A stretch of DNA of 64,000 nt from Aeromicrobium sp. Sec7.5 (lineage in GTDB: Bacteria > Actinomycetota > Actinomycetes > Propionibacteriales > Nocardioidaceae): assembly GCF_036867135.1 (NCBI RefSeq), contig NZ_JBAJIJ010000001.1, positions 2,046,001 to 2,110,000 of the forward strand, in the 5' to 3' direction. Position numbers and translations under genes: made by a program. The notes under the pieces are model-generated. The model did not search any database. It saw nothing but the letters and a program-made list of their open reading frames with translations, and had not been told where the DNA came from. Below, in pieces: positions 39,305 to 50,108 of this stretch. Positions within the stretch are counted from its first letter, which is position 1, and each line of letters begins with the position of its first letter.

Positions 39305-41527
39305 TCAGTCGATCGGTGGGTCGGACGGCCCCGCCTCGGGCGGCCGTGGCTGGTCCTCACGGTGCAGGCGGACGGCTACGAGGGCGACGTCGTCCTCGGG
39401 GCGACCGGGCAGCATGCGGCGAAGCACCTCGTCGCACGCGCTCTCGAGGTCGAGCCCCTCGGCGACGAGATCACGCAGCACGCCGGCCAGGCGCGCGATG
39501 CCCTGCTCCACGCCCTCACCACGGCGCTCGACGAGCCCGTCGGTGTAGAGCAGCACGGTGGCGCCGCGCGGCAGGCTGACGACACTCTCGGTGCGCGGGG
39601 CGTCGGGGAAGAGCCCCAGCAGCATGTTCGTCTGGTCGGCCCACAGCTCCCGCACCTCGACCGCGGTCTCAGGCACGGGGGCGGCGAGGTCGGCCGGGTC
39701 GACCACCCCCTCGTCGCCGCGCACCATCACGACCAGGGGCGGCGGGTGGCCGGCATTCGACCACCGCATCCGGGTGACCCCGTCGGCGCGCTCCTGCTCG
39801 GTCTGCTCGAACCGGGCCACGACGGCGCTGGCCGAGGAGTCGACGCGCAGGCCGTCGATGACCGCGTCCATGCGGCGCAGAACGTCGGCCGGCCCCTCGT
39901 CGGTCGTCATCGCGATCCCGCGCAGCAGCGACCGCATCTGCCCCATCGCCGCGGCCGAGGCCGTGTCGTGCCCGATCACGTCGCCGATCACGACGTTGGT
40001 GGCACCACCGGGCTGCAGGAACGAGTCGTACCAGTCGCCGCCCACCTGCACGGCCTCGGCTGCGGGCTCGTACCGCACGACGACGTGGAGGTGGTCGGGC
40101 TCGGGCGGCGCGGTCAGGAGGCTGCGCTGCAGGGCCTCGGCCATGTCGCGCTGTTCCACGAACGCTCGGGCGTTGCCCAGGGCCAGGCCGGCCCTGCTGC
40201 CGATGTCGGCCAGGACGTCGAGGTCGTCACGGTCGAACGGGGCCCGCCCAGCGGCGCGGAACAGCGTGATCAGTCCCGTCGTGCGCCCGTGTCCCCGCAG
40301 GGCCATGATCACGGCCGACTCCGGCGCGAGTCCGCGGTAGACGTCTCGCGCGGGACCGGGCTCGAGCACGGCGGAGATCCGCTCGGTCGCGCCCGACTCG
40401 ATCAGGACCGGGTCGGCCCCGCGGAGCACGGCGAACAGGAAGGCGTCGTCCTGCAGCGCGGGCAGGCGCGACGCGGCGTACTGGTCGACGGCCGGCTGGA
40501 GGTCGGGATCGGCGTGCCAGGCACCGATGTCGCGCAGCTGGCGTCGAAAGCCGGACGACCCGGGCTCGCCGTCGACGATCGTGACGAGGCACCAGTCGCA
40601 CAGCTCGGGGACCAGGAGCGCGGCGAGGCGCGCGACCCCGGCCTCGGGATCCATCGTGTCGTTGAGGGCCCCGGAGACGGCCGCGACCAGGGAGCTGCGC
40701 CGGGCGTGGCGCTCCAGGGTCTCCTGGGCCGCACGGCGCTCGGTGATGTCGAGGAAGTAGACCGACAGGCCGTCGGGCGTGGGCCACGCCCGGACCTCGT
40801 ACCAGTCGTCGAGCGGCGGCGGGTAGTACGCCTCGAACGAGACCGACTCGTGATGGGCCGCCGCGCGACGGTAGCTCCACTCGAACTCGGTGCCCAGTGC
40901 GTCGGGGAAGAGCTCCCAGATGTTCTGGCCGACGGGATCGGAGCTGATGGCACCGAGCAGCCGCTGGGCGACCGGGTTGACGTACGTGAACCGCCACTCG
41001 CGGTCGAGGGCGAAGAAGGCGGTCGGCATCGCCTCGAGCACCTTGAACGCCCGTGTCTCCTCGTCGGTTCCGGCTCCGCTGTCGATCGCGGCACCGACGA
41101 CCCGGGCGGCGGTGCCGTCGGTGCCCGCGAGGGCGCGGCCGCGCGCACGGATCCATCGCAGGCGTCCGCTCGGCAGGGTGACTCGGTACTCGGCCTCGTA
41201 CTCCCCCAGGGACGCGATCGCCACGGAGAGGGCGCGACCGACGCGGTCGCGGTCGTCGGGGTGGACGTACTCGTTGAAGGCCTCGATCGTGCCCGCGAAC
41301 GCGGCGCGGTCGCGCTCGAACAGGTCGAGCAGCTGGTTGTCCCAGCGGAGCTCACCGGTCGCGAGGTCCCAGTCGAAAACCCCGACGCCGGCGGCCTCGA
41401 CCGCGAGGGCGAGCCACGGCGCGTCCTCGGCGTCCGACGCCCCGAACGGGGTCAGCCCCGCTCCCGCCATGGTGTGTCCCGTCTCGAGGTCGACTGCGAC
41501 GACGGGAGAGAACCGTGGCGACGTCAC
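39305..41527 (-). CDS. PAS-PAS-GAF-PP2C (SpoIIE/RsbU-type) phosphatase
   Basis: 740 residues from the GTG at 41525-41527 (ATG 19 codons inside is an alternative). Domains: PAS 1 (about 45-165, WLALAVEAAGVGVFDWDLATGELRWD), PAS 2 (about 175-295, TAFFALDREWRFTYVNPVAQRLLG, linked by ITERRAAQETLERHARR), GAF (about 300-470) and a PP2C/SpoIIE serine phosphatase (500-730) with VIGDVIGHDTASAAAMGQ, YTDGLVERRGEGV and DDVALVAVR. Such proteins sense redox, light or ligands and dephosphorylate anti-sigma-factor antagonists. It is divergent from an RsbW-like kinase gene, a typical partner-switch pairing. Confidence 0.9.
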   Translation of the reverse strand: MTSPRFSPVVAVDLETGHTMAGAGLTPFGASDAEDAPWLALAVEAAGVGVFDWDLATGELRWDNQLLDLFERDRAAFAGTIEAFNEYVHPDDRDRVGRALSVAIASLGEYEAEYRVTLPSGRLRWIRARGRALAGTDGTAARVVGAAIDSGAGTDEETRAFKVLEAMPTAFFALDREWRFTYVNPVAQRLLGAISSDPVGQNIWELFPDALGTEFEWSYRRAAAHHESVSFEAYYPPPLDDWYEVRAWPTPDGLSVYFLDITERRAAQETLERHARRSSLVAAVSGALNDTMDPEAGVARLAALLVPELCDWCLVTIVDGEPGSSGFRRQLRDIGAWHADPDLQPAVDQYAASRLPALQDDAFLFAVLRGADPVLIESGATERISAVLEPGPARDVYRGLAPESAVIMALRGHGRTTGLITLFRAAGRAPFDRDDLDVLADIGSRAGLALGNARAFVEQRDMAEALQRSLLTAPPEPDHLHVVVRYEPAAEAVQVGGDWYDSFLQPGGATNVVIGDVIGHDTASAAAMGQMRSLLRGIAMTTDEGPADVLRRMDAVIDGLRVDSSASAVVARFEQTEQERADGVTRMRWSNAGHPPPLVVMVRGDEGVVDPADLAAPVPETAVEVRELWADQTNMLLGLFPDAPRTESVVSLPRGATVLLYTDGLVERRGEGVEQGIARLAGVLRDLVAEGLDLESACDEVLRRMLPGRPEDDVALVAVRLHREDQPRPPEAGPSDPPID

Positions 41528-41696
41528 CGGGTCGCCACCGCCTCTCCCGGAGCGATGTTCGACGTCGATCCTATCGTCCGCCCACGTCGTCCACCGACGT
41601 CCGCACCACGGCCATGCTCCGACGCGCCACGTGCGCCGATCAGGCCTAAGGTGACGACGGTGCGGGGGTGAGCGCCCCGCGGACGAGGAGGACGGC

Positions 41697-42083
41697 GTGG
41701 CAGCGACGGGCGTGATGCAGCTGCCTTTCGCCTCGCGATCCTTGCGCACGGCCCGCCACGAGCTGATGACCTTCCTGGCGCAAAACGGCGTCCGTGCGAT
41801 GGTCGCCAACGACGCCCTGCTCGTGCTGGGTGAGCTGGCGGCCAACGCCGTCCGGCACGGGGCCCCGCGGCCTGACGGCACCTTCGAGGCCCGGTGGGCG
41901 CTCCGCGACGACGGCCTCCTGCTGAGCGTGCAGGACGGCGGCGACAGCGGCACGGTGCACGTCATGCACGTCGACGAGTCGGCCCTCTCCGGCCGCGGGC
42001 TCGCCATCGTCGACCTGCTCGCCGACCGTTGGTGGATCGAGCGCGACAGCGGAACCCGCATCAGCGCCGTGCTGAAGCTCTGA
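41697..42083 (+). CDS. RsbW-like ATP-binding (anti-sigma factor-type) protein
   Basis: 128-residue GHKL/HATPase protein. N box LVLGELAANAVRHG (Glu46, Asn50), G1 box VQDGG (Asp80) and GRGLAIVDLL (99-108) are present. RsbW/SpoIIAB members bind a sigma factor and phosphorylate its antagonist; stand-alone actinobacterial versions are abundant. GTG start with GAGGAGGA upstream. A TAAGGT at 41647-41652 may be the -10. It is divergent from a PP2C phosphatase, and no sigma factor or STAS antagonist is nearby. Confidence 0.9.
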   Translation: MAATGVMQLPFASRSLRTARHELMTFLAQNGVRAMVANDALLVLGELAANAVRHGAPRPDGTFEARWALRDDGLLLSVQDGGDSGTVHVMHVDESALSGRGLAIVDLLADRWWIERDSGTRISAVLKL

Positions 42084-42121
42084 GACGGCGCCGACTCAGG
42101 ACGGCCGATCGACCAACGCCC

Positions 42122-42133
42122 TATCGTTCCTGC
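42122..42133 (+). promoter_or_regulatory. Leaderless promoter of the 49-residue membrane protein
   Basis: TATCGT (42122-42127), six bases, then the ATG at 42134. Confidence 0.6.
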
Positions 42134-42283
42134 ATGGAACAGGAGCCGCGCCGCCAGGAGATCGACTGGCGCACGACGCTGATCTTCTGCTTCTGGATCA
42201 CCTCCCCCGTGCTGCTACTCGCGATCTACCTGCTGGGAGTGGAGTTGCTCACGATCGTCGCGTTCAGGAACTTCGGCGAGTAG
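42134..42283 (+). CDS. 49-residue single-helix membrane protein
   Basis: Begins MEQEPRRQEIDWRTTLIF, with one membrane helix (about 16-42) and a short FRNFGE tail. Although short, it is supported by a TATCGT-N6-ATG leaderless promoter, G/C-ending codons and clear amphipathic design. It follows the RsbW-like gene by 50 bases. Function unknown. Confidence 0.75.
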   Translation: MEQEPRRQEIDWRTTLIFCFWITSPVLLLAIYLLGVELLTIVAFRNFGE

Positions 42284-42329
42284 CCGCTCCCGCTCCGGGC
42301 GACATCCCGCCCTCGACCGTCCGAGTCGT

Positions 42330-43130
42330 TCAGGCGCGGACGGGCCACCCGATCTCGGTCACGCCCTCGCCACCGGGCACACCCGCGAGGTAGGTCTCGC
42401 GGATCGGGCCGTCGAGGCTCACCTCGTACTGCGCCACATGTGCTCCGAGCTCGGCGTAGACCTGCCCGATCGTGGCGTCTGACCCCGAGTGGGTGGCCAC
42501 CGCCAGCACCGTCGCCGGCAGCACCTCGTACTCGACCCGACCCATGGCGACGACATGGTCGACCGCTGCGATGGGACGGAACAGCGCCACATCCCCGGCC
42601 TCGTCGCGGATCAGCTCGGTCGACCACAGACCGCCGAGCGCGCCCGTCGGCTCCAGGCCGGAGCTCTCGACAGCACGGTCGAGCTCGATCTGGGCGGCCG
42701 TGAACCATTCGCCCAGGTCAGTCAGGTCGATCACGTCGCGCACCACCAGCGCCGGTGTCGCGTCGACGACGCGGCGCTCCACCGCGGCGGCGGGCGACCC
42801 GGACGCCAGCAGACTGCGCAGCGCGGTCACGGCGTCGCGGGTCTCCGCCAGCCGTTGCTCCATGCGCTGAAGGTGCGCCCCGATGAGCTCGGACCGCACC
42901 GACTCCTCGGCGGACAGCACCTGCGAGATGACGTCGAGCGGCATCTCCAGCGAGCGGAAGTGCCGGATCAGCTGGGCATCGGCGACCTGCTCCACGCTGT
43001 AGGACCGGTACCCCGTGAACGTGTCGACCTCAGCGGGTTCGAGCAGCCCGAGCCGGTGGTAGTGACGCAGCGCCTTGGCGCTCAGGCGCGTGGCCCGGCT
43101 GAAGTCACCGATCGTCATGGTCGAGGTCAC
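42330..43130 (-). CDS. MerR-family regulator with effector-binding domain
   Basis: 266 residues. The N-terminal MerR winged helix is TIGDFSRATRLSAKALRHYHRLGLLEP with TGYRSYSVEQVADAQLIRHFR, followed by a dimer coiled coil (about 75-125) and a C-terminal GyrI/BmrR-like ligand domain (135-266). GTG at 43128-43130 is preferred over the ATG four codons inside because AAGGAT lies exactly six bases upstream and fits the mirror half of a MerR operator. It is divergent from the SnoaL-like gene, which it probably controls. The ligand is unknown; BmrR-like domains bind hydrophobic cations and drugs. Confidence 0.92.
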   Translation of the reverse strand: MTSTMTIGDFSRATRLSAKALRHYHRLGLLEPAEVDTFTGYRSYSVEQVADAQLIRHFRSLEMPLDVISQVLSAEESVRSELIGAHLQRMEQRLAETRDAVTALRSLLASGSPAAAVERRVVDATPALVVRDVIDLTDLGEWFTAAQIELDRAVESSGLEPTGALGGLWSTELIRDEAGDVALFRPIAAVDHVVAMGRVEYEVLPATVLAVATHSGSDATIGQVYAELGAHVAQYEVSLDGPIRETYLAGVPGGEGVTEIGWPVRA

Positions 43131-43136
43131 GACCCC

Positions 43137-43171
43137 ATCCTTGACCCTCCCCCTGGGGGAAGGTCCATCGT
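43137..43171. promoter_or_regulatory. Bidirectional MerR operator-promoter
   Basis: A 23-bp imperfect palindrome GACCCTCCCCCTGGGGGAAGGTC-type (43143-43165; arms of 11 with one mismatch pair) fills the spacer. Plus: TTGACC (43141-43146), 19 bases, CATCGT (43166-43171). Minus: TGGACC (43162-43167), 19 bases, AAGGAT (43137-43142), six bases before the merR GTG. The overlong 19-base spacer is the hallmark of MerR-activated promoters. Confidence 0.88.
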
Positions 43172-43234
43172 GGGCCCCACGGCGCTCCCGAACGCCGTCA
43201 GCTCCATCGACGTCTCGCCACACCAGGAGGAACC

Positions 43235-43576
43235 ATGACCGCTCCCACCACCACCCTGCCCACCGCCGTCAGCGACTACTTCGCGCTCTCCGAGGGCACC
43301 GACCGCGCCGAGACCATCCGCGTGTTCGTACCCGATGCTCACGTGACCGACGACGGCCACGACTACCGCGGACGTGAGAAGGTCCTGGCCTGGCTCAACG
43401 GTCCGGCCAGCGAGTTCGAGACCACCTCGACCCGACTCTCGGCCGAGTCCACCGGCGACGTCACGACGGTGACGGACCGGTTGACCGGCAACTTCCCCGG
43501 CGGCCAGGTCGACCTGCGGTTCGCGTTCACCCTCGACGGCTCCGGGCTCATCCAGCGCCTGAGCATCAGTGTGTAG
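43235..43576 (+). CDS. SnoaL-like / NTF2-fold protein
   Basis: 113 residues: AVSDYFALSEGTDRAETIRVFVPDAHVTDDGHDYRGREKVLAWL then beta strands ending FTLDGSGLIQRLSIS, the SnoaL-like (DUF4440/NTF2) cone fold. Members are small hydrolases, cyclases, isomerases or ligand binders. ATG has AGGAGG upstream. It is divergent from the MerR regulator and its promoter is the plus-strand half of the MerR operator, so expression is probably ligand-induced. Confidence 0.88.
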   Translation: MTAPTTTLPTAVSDYFALSEGTDRAETIRVFVPDAHVTDDGHDYRGREKVLAWLNGPASEFETTSTRLSAESTGDVTTVTDRLTGNFPGGQVDLRFAFTLDGSGLIQRLSISV

Positions 43577-43640
43577 GCCAGAGCCTCGTCGAGCATCCCG
43601 ATTCGCGCCTTGAAATGGGACGCCCCCGACCGGAGTCCGC

Positions 43641-45386
43641 TCAAGCGCCGTCCTCCGCCAGTGCCGCAACCGGCAGCCAGTCGGCGCCCAAGAGGTGAGC
43701 GAGGTCGGTCAGCCCGGTGGTGTCGCTTCCTGCCGTGTCCGAGGCGGCGGCGATCCGCTCCACCATGACCTTGCCGACCTGCTCCTCCACCGTGCCCTCC
43801 GCGTACGCGATGTGCCACGGGGAGACCTGGTGGTCGCGGTGGGTGCGGCCGGTCACCTGGCGTCCGGCGATGCCGGAGAACCGTGCCTGGTGGAAGATGC
43901 CGACCCGCGGATCGGTGCTCGCGGTGCGGCCGCCGGGCAGGGTCTCGCCGGCATGCAGGCTGATCGAGGCGACGGTGGTGAAGACGCAGACCTTCGCCTC
44001 GCCGGTCTGGAACCGGAGCCGCTCGGCCTCGACGTCGAACCGGTCGCGGCCGTAGATCGTGGCGACCTCGATGCCGGACTCACGCAGCCGGTCGGTGATC
44101 GGGTCGGCAGCGGTCGCGACGAACTCGACCGAGCACGCGACCTGACGTTCGGCCTGCACCTGCTGGTCGATCCAGGCGACGGTCGAGTCGACCCGGATCA
44201 GTCCGGCCTTCTGCCGGAAGCGCAGCAGCGCCGACCGGCCCTTGGCGACGTTGCGACCGCGTCGGGCGATGTCCATCTCCCGACAGAACTCACCCCACTC
44301 GGCCTCGTAGGCCGTGCGCTCCGCCGGGGTGAGCGTCACCGGCATGCCGGAGATCTGCACCGGCCCCCACGGCGCCGCACGGTGCAGCATCGCCGGGGGG
44401 CGCTCGTCGGCCAGCCAGCCGCGCACCAGGGTGAGGTCGGCCCCGCGGCGCGCGGGGTCGGCGGTCCACGCTGCCCCGTAGCGCCCCTTCTCCACCCCCA
44501 CGCCGTGGCGCTCGAGCGCAGCGGCGAACGCGGTCCCGGGCTGCGTCGCCGAGGTCCACTCCCGCATCGGCTCGCCGAGCACCTGCGCATAGGCCGGAGC
44601 GAGGTAGGGCAGCTCGAGCGGCGTGTGCCCGGGCGTCGCCGTCGTCGCGATGACGAACGGCGCCGCGTCGTGCGCCTTCCCGTGGCCCGAGATCCGCGCC
44701 CAGTGCTTCCACCGCTTGGTCGTCGTCCGTCGCAGCGCGTGTGCCTCGTCGGCGATGATCACGTCCCACGTGCCGGTGATCTTCTCCAGCCGGTCCCACG
44801 TGATGACGACCCACTCCAGGCCGCCGTCCCCCAGGGCCGAGATGGTGCGGCACCAGTGCCCGATCGTGATCGCGGCGGGCCGGTCGGCGACCACCAGAAC
44901 CCGTCGGGCCCCGCGGAGGTCGCCCACCGCGAGCGCGCCGAGGACGGCCGAGATCGTCTTGCCGACGCCGGGCTCGTCGGCCAGCAGGAACTGCCGTCCC
45001 CCCGCCGCGGCGCGCGCCGCGATCGCGTCGGCCGCCTCGAACTGGATCCGCCGGGGCTCGAGCGGTTCGGACGGCTCGGGGTCGGGAGGCGTGGGGTCGT
45101 CGGGATTGAGGGAGTTCTCGATGAACCGGCCGAGCGTGTGGGGCCCCGGGGCGTAGGGCGCGAGGTGCGCCGGCAGCGCGCGGCCGACGTGCAGGTGGGT
45201 CTTGACCACCGGGTGCCAGGTCGCCCCGTCGACCTGAGTGCCGTACGGGACGTCGAGCACCCACACCCGCTCCCCCGGGCCCGCGGTCGGCACGGGCCGC
45301 GCCGGCTGGCGCGTCCCGCCGCGGCGCGACGACCCCCGTGAGCGAGCACCGCCCCGGCGAGCACCGGATCGACGAGGACTGGCCAC
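43641..45386 (-). CDS. SNF2/DEAD-like helicase of phage type
   Basis: 581-residue superfamily 2 helicase. After a basic low-complexity N-terminus (1-35) and a small domain (40-95), it has Walker A DEPGVGKT (137-144), DEAH (213-216), TTATP, and a second RecA domain ending GRQVTGRTHRDHQ (motif VI). The single-chain, compact form resembles helicases of actinophages more than Rad54 or RecQ. GTG start has TAGCGT exactly six bases upstream (leaderless). No phage genes flank it, so it is either a domesticated phage gene or a chromosomal family; function in repair or defence is unproved. Confidence 0.85.
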   Translation of the reverse strand: MASPRRSGARRGGARSRGSSRRGGTRQPARPVPTAGPGERVWVLDVPYGTQVDGATWHPVVKTHLHVGRALPAHLAPYAPGPHTLGRFIENSLNPDDPTPPDPEPSEPLEPRRIQFEAADAIAARAAAGGRQFLLADEPGVGKTISAVLGALAVGDLRGARRVLVVADRPAAITIGHWCRTISALGDGGLEWVVITWDRLEKITGTWDVIIADEAHALRRTTTKRWKHWARISGHGKAHDAAPFVIATTATPGHTPLELPYLAPAYAQVLGEPMREWTSATQPGTAFAAALERHGVGVEKGRYGAAWTADPARRGADLTLVRGWLADERPPAMLHRAAPWGPVQISGMPVTLTPAERTAYEAEWGEFCREMDIARRGRNVAKGRSALLRFRQKAGLIRVDSTVAWIDQQVQAERQVACSVEFVATAADPITDRLRESGIEVATIYGRDRFDVEAERLRFQTGEAKVCVFTTVASISLHAGETLPGGRTASTDPRVGIFHQARFSGIAGRQVTGRTHRDHQVSPWHIAYAEGTVEEQVGKVMVERIAAASDTAGSDTTGLTDLAHLLGADWLPVAALAEDGA

Positions 45387-45398
45387 CCCCGGACGCTA
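45387..45398 (-). promoter_or_regulatory. Leaderless promoter of the SNF2-like helicase
   Basis: TAGCGT (45393-45398), six bases, then the GTG. Confidence 0.6.
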
Positions 45399-45438
45399 CC
45401 GGGGTGGCCGGCCCGAACCGTGCCGCCTCGCCCAGGGC

Positions 45439-47961
<2,523 letters not shown>

Positions 47962-48015
47962 TCCTGCAGTCTGCCCGACGCGCCACGCAGGACGGCGATG
48001 TCGACCTGGGTCATC

Positions 48016-48555
48016 ATGGGACGCATGTCGTCGATCCCCGAAGACCTCGCCGTGTGGCGTCGCCTCCAGGACGCCAGGCAGCCGAACCCGCTCTCGGAGA
48101 GCCTGCGCTTCCCGGCCGACGGCGAACGGCCCGCAGCCCTCGACACCGGGTACCTGACCGACGAGGACCGCGCGAACCCCGACATCGCCGCCAGCACCCG
48201 GGCGATGGAGGAGACGACTGCGCTCATCACCTGGGTCGCCGAGAACGTCGAGGAGGGCGTGGCCTTCGGCTACTGGCGCGGCCCGGGCGGCCTCCCGCTC
48301 GACGCCGCTCCCGTGGTCGCGCTCGACACCGAGGGGCAGCTCGAGCTGCTGCGCGGCGCCACGCTCAGCGAGGCCCTCGTCGACGAGTACGGCCAGTGGT
48401 CGCACGAGGACTACACCGCCCTGGTGGCGGAGTGCCGGTCGCGGGGTGTCGCGATCAGCGCCGACGACCCCGACGACCTGCTCGAGCCCGATGTGACGCC
48501 CACGCCCTCGGAGCACCACGAGGCCCGCTACCGGGAGCTGCTCGGCGGCGACTGA
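48016..48555 (+). CDS. SMI1/KNR4 (SUKH)-like protein
   Basis: 179 residues (an internal ATG at 48025 is an alternative start). The segment EEGVAFGYWRGPGGLPLDAAPVVALDTEGQLELL fits the SUKH-fold pattern (aromatic-W-x-G-P then D-x-x-P-V-V-x-x-D-x-x-G-Q). SUKH proteins are a major immunity family against contact-dependent toxins, but many are housekeeping. No toxin gene is adjacent. It is convergent with another immunity-like gene, four bases apart. Family assignment is moderate. Confidence 0.72.
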   Translation: MGRMSSIPEDLAVWRRLQDARQPNPLSESLRFPADGERPAALDTGYLTDEDRANPDIAASTRAMEETTALITWVAENVEEGVAFGYWRGPGGLPLDAAPVVALDTEGQLELLRGATLSEALVDEYGQWSHEDYTALVAECRSRGVAISADDPDDLLEPDVTPTPSEHHEARYRELLGGD

Positions 48556-48559
48556 CGCG

Positions 48560-48964
48560 TCAGTCGAAGCGCGGACGCAGGTGCTGGCGCATCTCCTGGA
48601 AGTTCGACGGCCGGGTCTTCCACCGCTCCTCGTCGGTCTCCTCGAAGGTGACCTCGCAGCGGCCCGTGCTCCGTTCCAGCTGCACGAGGAACGCCACCGG
48701 CCGCGGCTGCCCCGCTGCGACGTGGCTGGCCAGAAAGGCGTTCACGGCCGCACCGATGGCCCTCCAGCTGCAGGCCACCGGCGACACCGACCCGTCGGAC
48801 GCGTACGCGTAGCCCGACGCGTTGCGATAGCCCTCGCCGAGCTCCAGCACGATGGCCAGCGACTCCCAGTCCCCGACCTGGCCGCGCAGCTGCGTTGCCA
48901 GGGACGGCTCGTCGATGGCCCGGGCCAGCGCGCGAAGCAGTGCAGCGGTGACGTCGTCGGACAC
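48560..48964 (-). CDS. Small acidic protein, YezG/DUF600-like immunity-type
   Basis: 134 residues from the GTG at 48962-48964; an ATG 33 codons upstream is possible but adds Pro/Arg-rich sequence unlike the rest. The C-terminus FLVQLERSTGRCEVTFEETDEERWKTRPSNFQEMRQHLRP follows the YezG-like pattern (strand-turn-strand ending EE-x-D-x-x-RW-x-x-x-P-x-N). YezG homologues are antitoxins of YeeF-type toxins in Bacillus. No toxin is present here. The family call is tentative. Confidence 0.65.
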   Translation of the reverse strand: MSDDVTAALLRALARAIDEPSLATQLRGQVGDWESLAIVLELGEGYRNASGYAYASDGSVSPVACSWRAIGAAVNAFLASHVAAGQPRPVAFLVQLERSTGRCEVTFEETDEERWKTRPSNFQEMRQHLRPRFD

Positions 48965-49099
48965 GGCGTTGCTCAGCTCCCCAGGACGCGACGGACACGG
49001 ACGGACGTTCGTGCGCCCGGGCGATCGCGGGCTGGTCACCCTCAGCATCGCACGCACGTCCATGCGAGGTCCCCCGCAGGATCCGTCGGAGCGCTGCCG

Positions 49100-50065
49100 C
49101 TACCGAGCGGCCGCCAGCAGGTCCTCCGAGACGTCCCAGAGGCGGCGCGCGTCCTCGGGGTCCAGGGCGTGCGGGAGGACGCCGTGGATGCCGTCCAGCT
49201 GGTCGACGACGGCGGCTTCGTGGCAGTCCTCGAAGTAACGACCGCCCACGCCCTCCACGAGCGGCGAGACCGCGAGGAACACCGAGGTGGCCGCACCCTG
49301 CTCGGTGGTCTTCATCCGGAACAGCCCGGCGGCCTGGGCCTGCTGCGCCTGCTGCTCGGCAGCGGCTCGCTTCTCGGCCGACCAGTGACGCTGCAGGGGC
49401 GTCCAGATGCCACCGGGCATCAGCGCGTTGGCGGTGATCCCGTCCCCCGCCCACCGCCGGGTGGCCTCGACGGCGAAGAGCGAGTTGGCCGTCTTGGACT
49501 GGCCGTAGGCCAGACCGGGGTCGTAGTCGCGGCGCTCGAAGAACAGGTCGTCGAAGACGATCGGGGACGCCGCGTGGCCACTGGACGAGACCGAGACGAT
49601 CCTCGCCCGGTCGGCCGCAGCGAGCGCCCGGTGGAGGCCGGTCGCGAGGGCGAAGTGACCGAGGTGGTTGACGCCGATCTGCGTCTCCCACCCCTGGGCG
49701 GTGACGCCGAACGGGGTCTCCATGACGCCGGCGTTGTTCACGAGGAGGTCGAGCGGTCCGGTCCAGGCGCTCGTCAAGGCGTCGACCGAGGCCAGATCGG
49801 CCAGGTCGAGCGCCACCACCCGGACGTAGGTCCGCCCGCTGGTGCCAGCGATGTCGGCGGCCACGCGGCCCCCTGCCGCTTCGTCGCGCACCGCCAGGGT
49901 GACCTGGGCGCCGGCGTGCGCCAGGGCCCGAGCGGTCTCGACGCCGATGCCGGACGCCGCGCCGGTCACCAGCGCGCGACGGCCCGTGAGGTCGACGCCC
50001 TTGACGACCTCGAGGGCCGTCGTGGTGTCGTCGAACGGGCTGCTGATCAGGTCGGAGGAGGCCAT
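49100..50065 (-). CDS. Short-chain dehydrogenase/reductase
   Basis: 321-residue SDR. NAD(P) motif TGAASGIG (34-41), NNAG (110-113), Ser near 161 and YGQSK (Tyr187, Lys191) form a complete catalytic set. An insert between Ser and Tyr (FDDLFFERRDYDPG) matches WWOX/retinol-dehydrogenase-like SDRs. ATG at 50063-50065 has TACGAT exactly six bases upstream: leaderless. It is divergent from a TetR gene with a palindrome between, and so is its likely target. Substrate unknown. Confidence 0.93.
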   Translation of the reverse strand: MASSDLISSPFDDTTTALEVVKGVDLTGRRALVTGAASGIGVETARALAHAGAQVTLAVRDEAAGGRVAADIAGTSGRTYVRVVALDLADLASVDALTSAWTGPLDLLVNNAGVMETPFGVTAQGWETQIGVNHLGHFALATGLHRALAAADRARIVSVSSSGHAASPIVFDDLFFERRDYDPGLAYGQSKTANSLFAVEATRRWAGDGITANALMPGGIWTPLQRHWSAEKRAAAEQQAQQAQAAGLFRMKTTEQGAATSVFLAVSPLVEGVGGRYFEDCHEAAVVDQLDGIHGVLPHALDPEDARRLWDVSEDLLAAAR

Positions 50066-50108
50066 GCCAAAATCGTACCAACTAGTTGGTTGGTCTTAGG
50101 GTGGACCC
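50066..50108. promoter_or_regulatory. TetR operator between two leaderless promoters
   Basis: ACCAACTAGTTGGT (50077-50090) is a perfect 14-bp palindrome. TACGAT (50072-50077, minus) and TAGGGT (50097-50102, plus) each sit six bases from the SDR and tetR ATG codons. Bound repressor would block both promoters. Confidence 0.82.

Noticed and set aside
39305..42061. N-terminal extension of the PP2C phosphatase to 918 residues
   Set aside because: The extra part is antisense to the RsbW-like gene and Ser/Arg-rich; the first PAS domain begins close to the chosen start.
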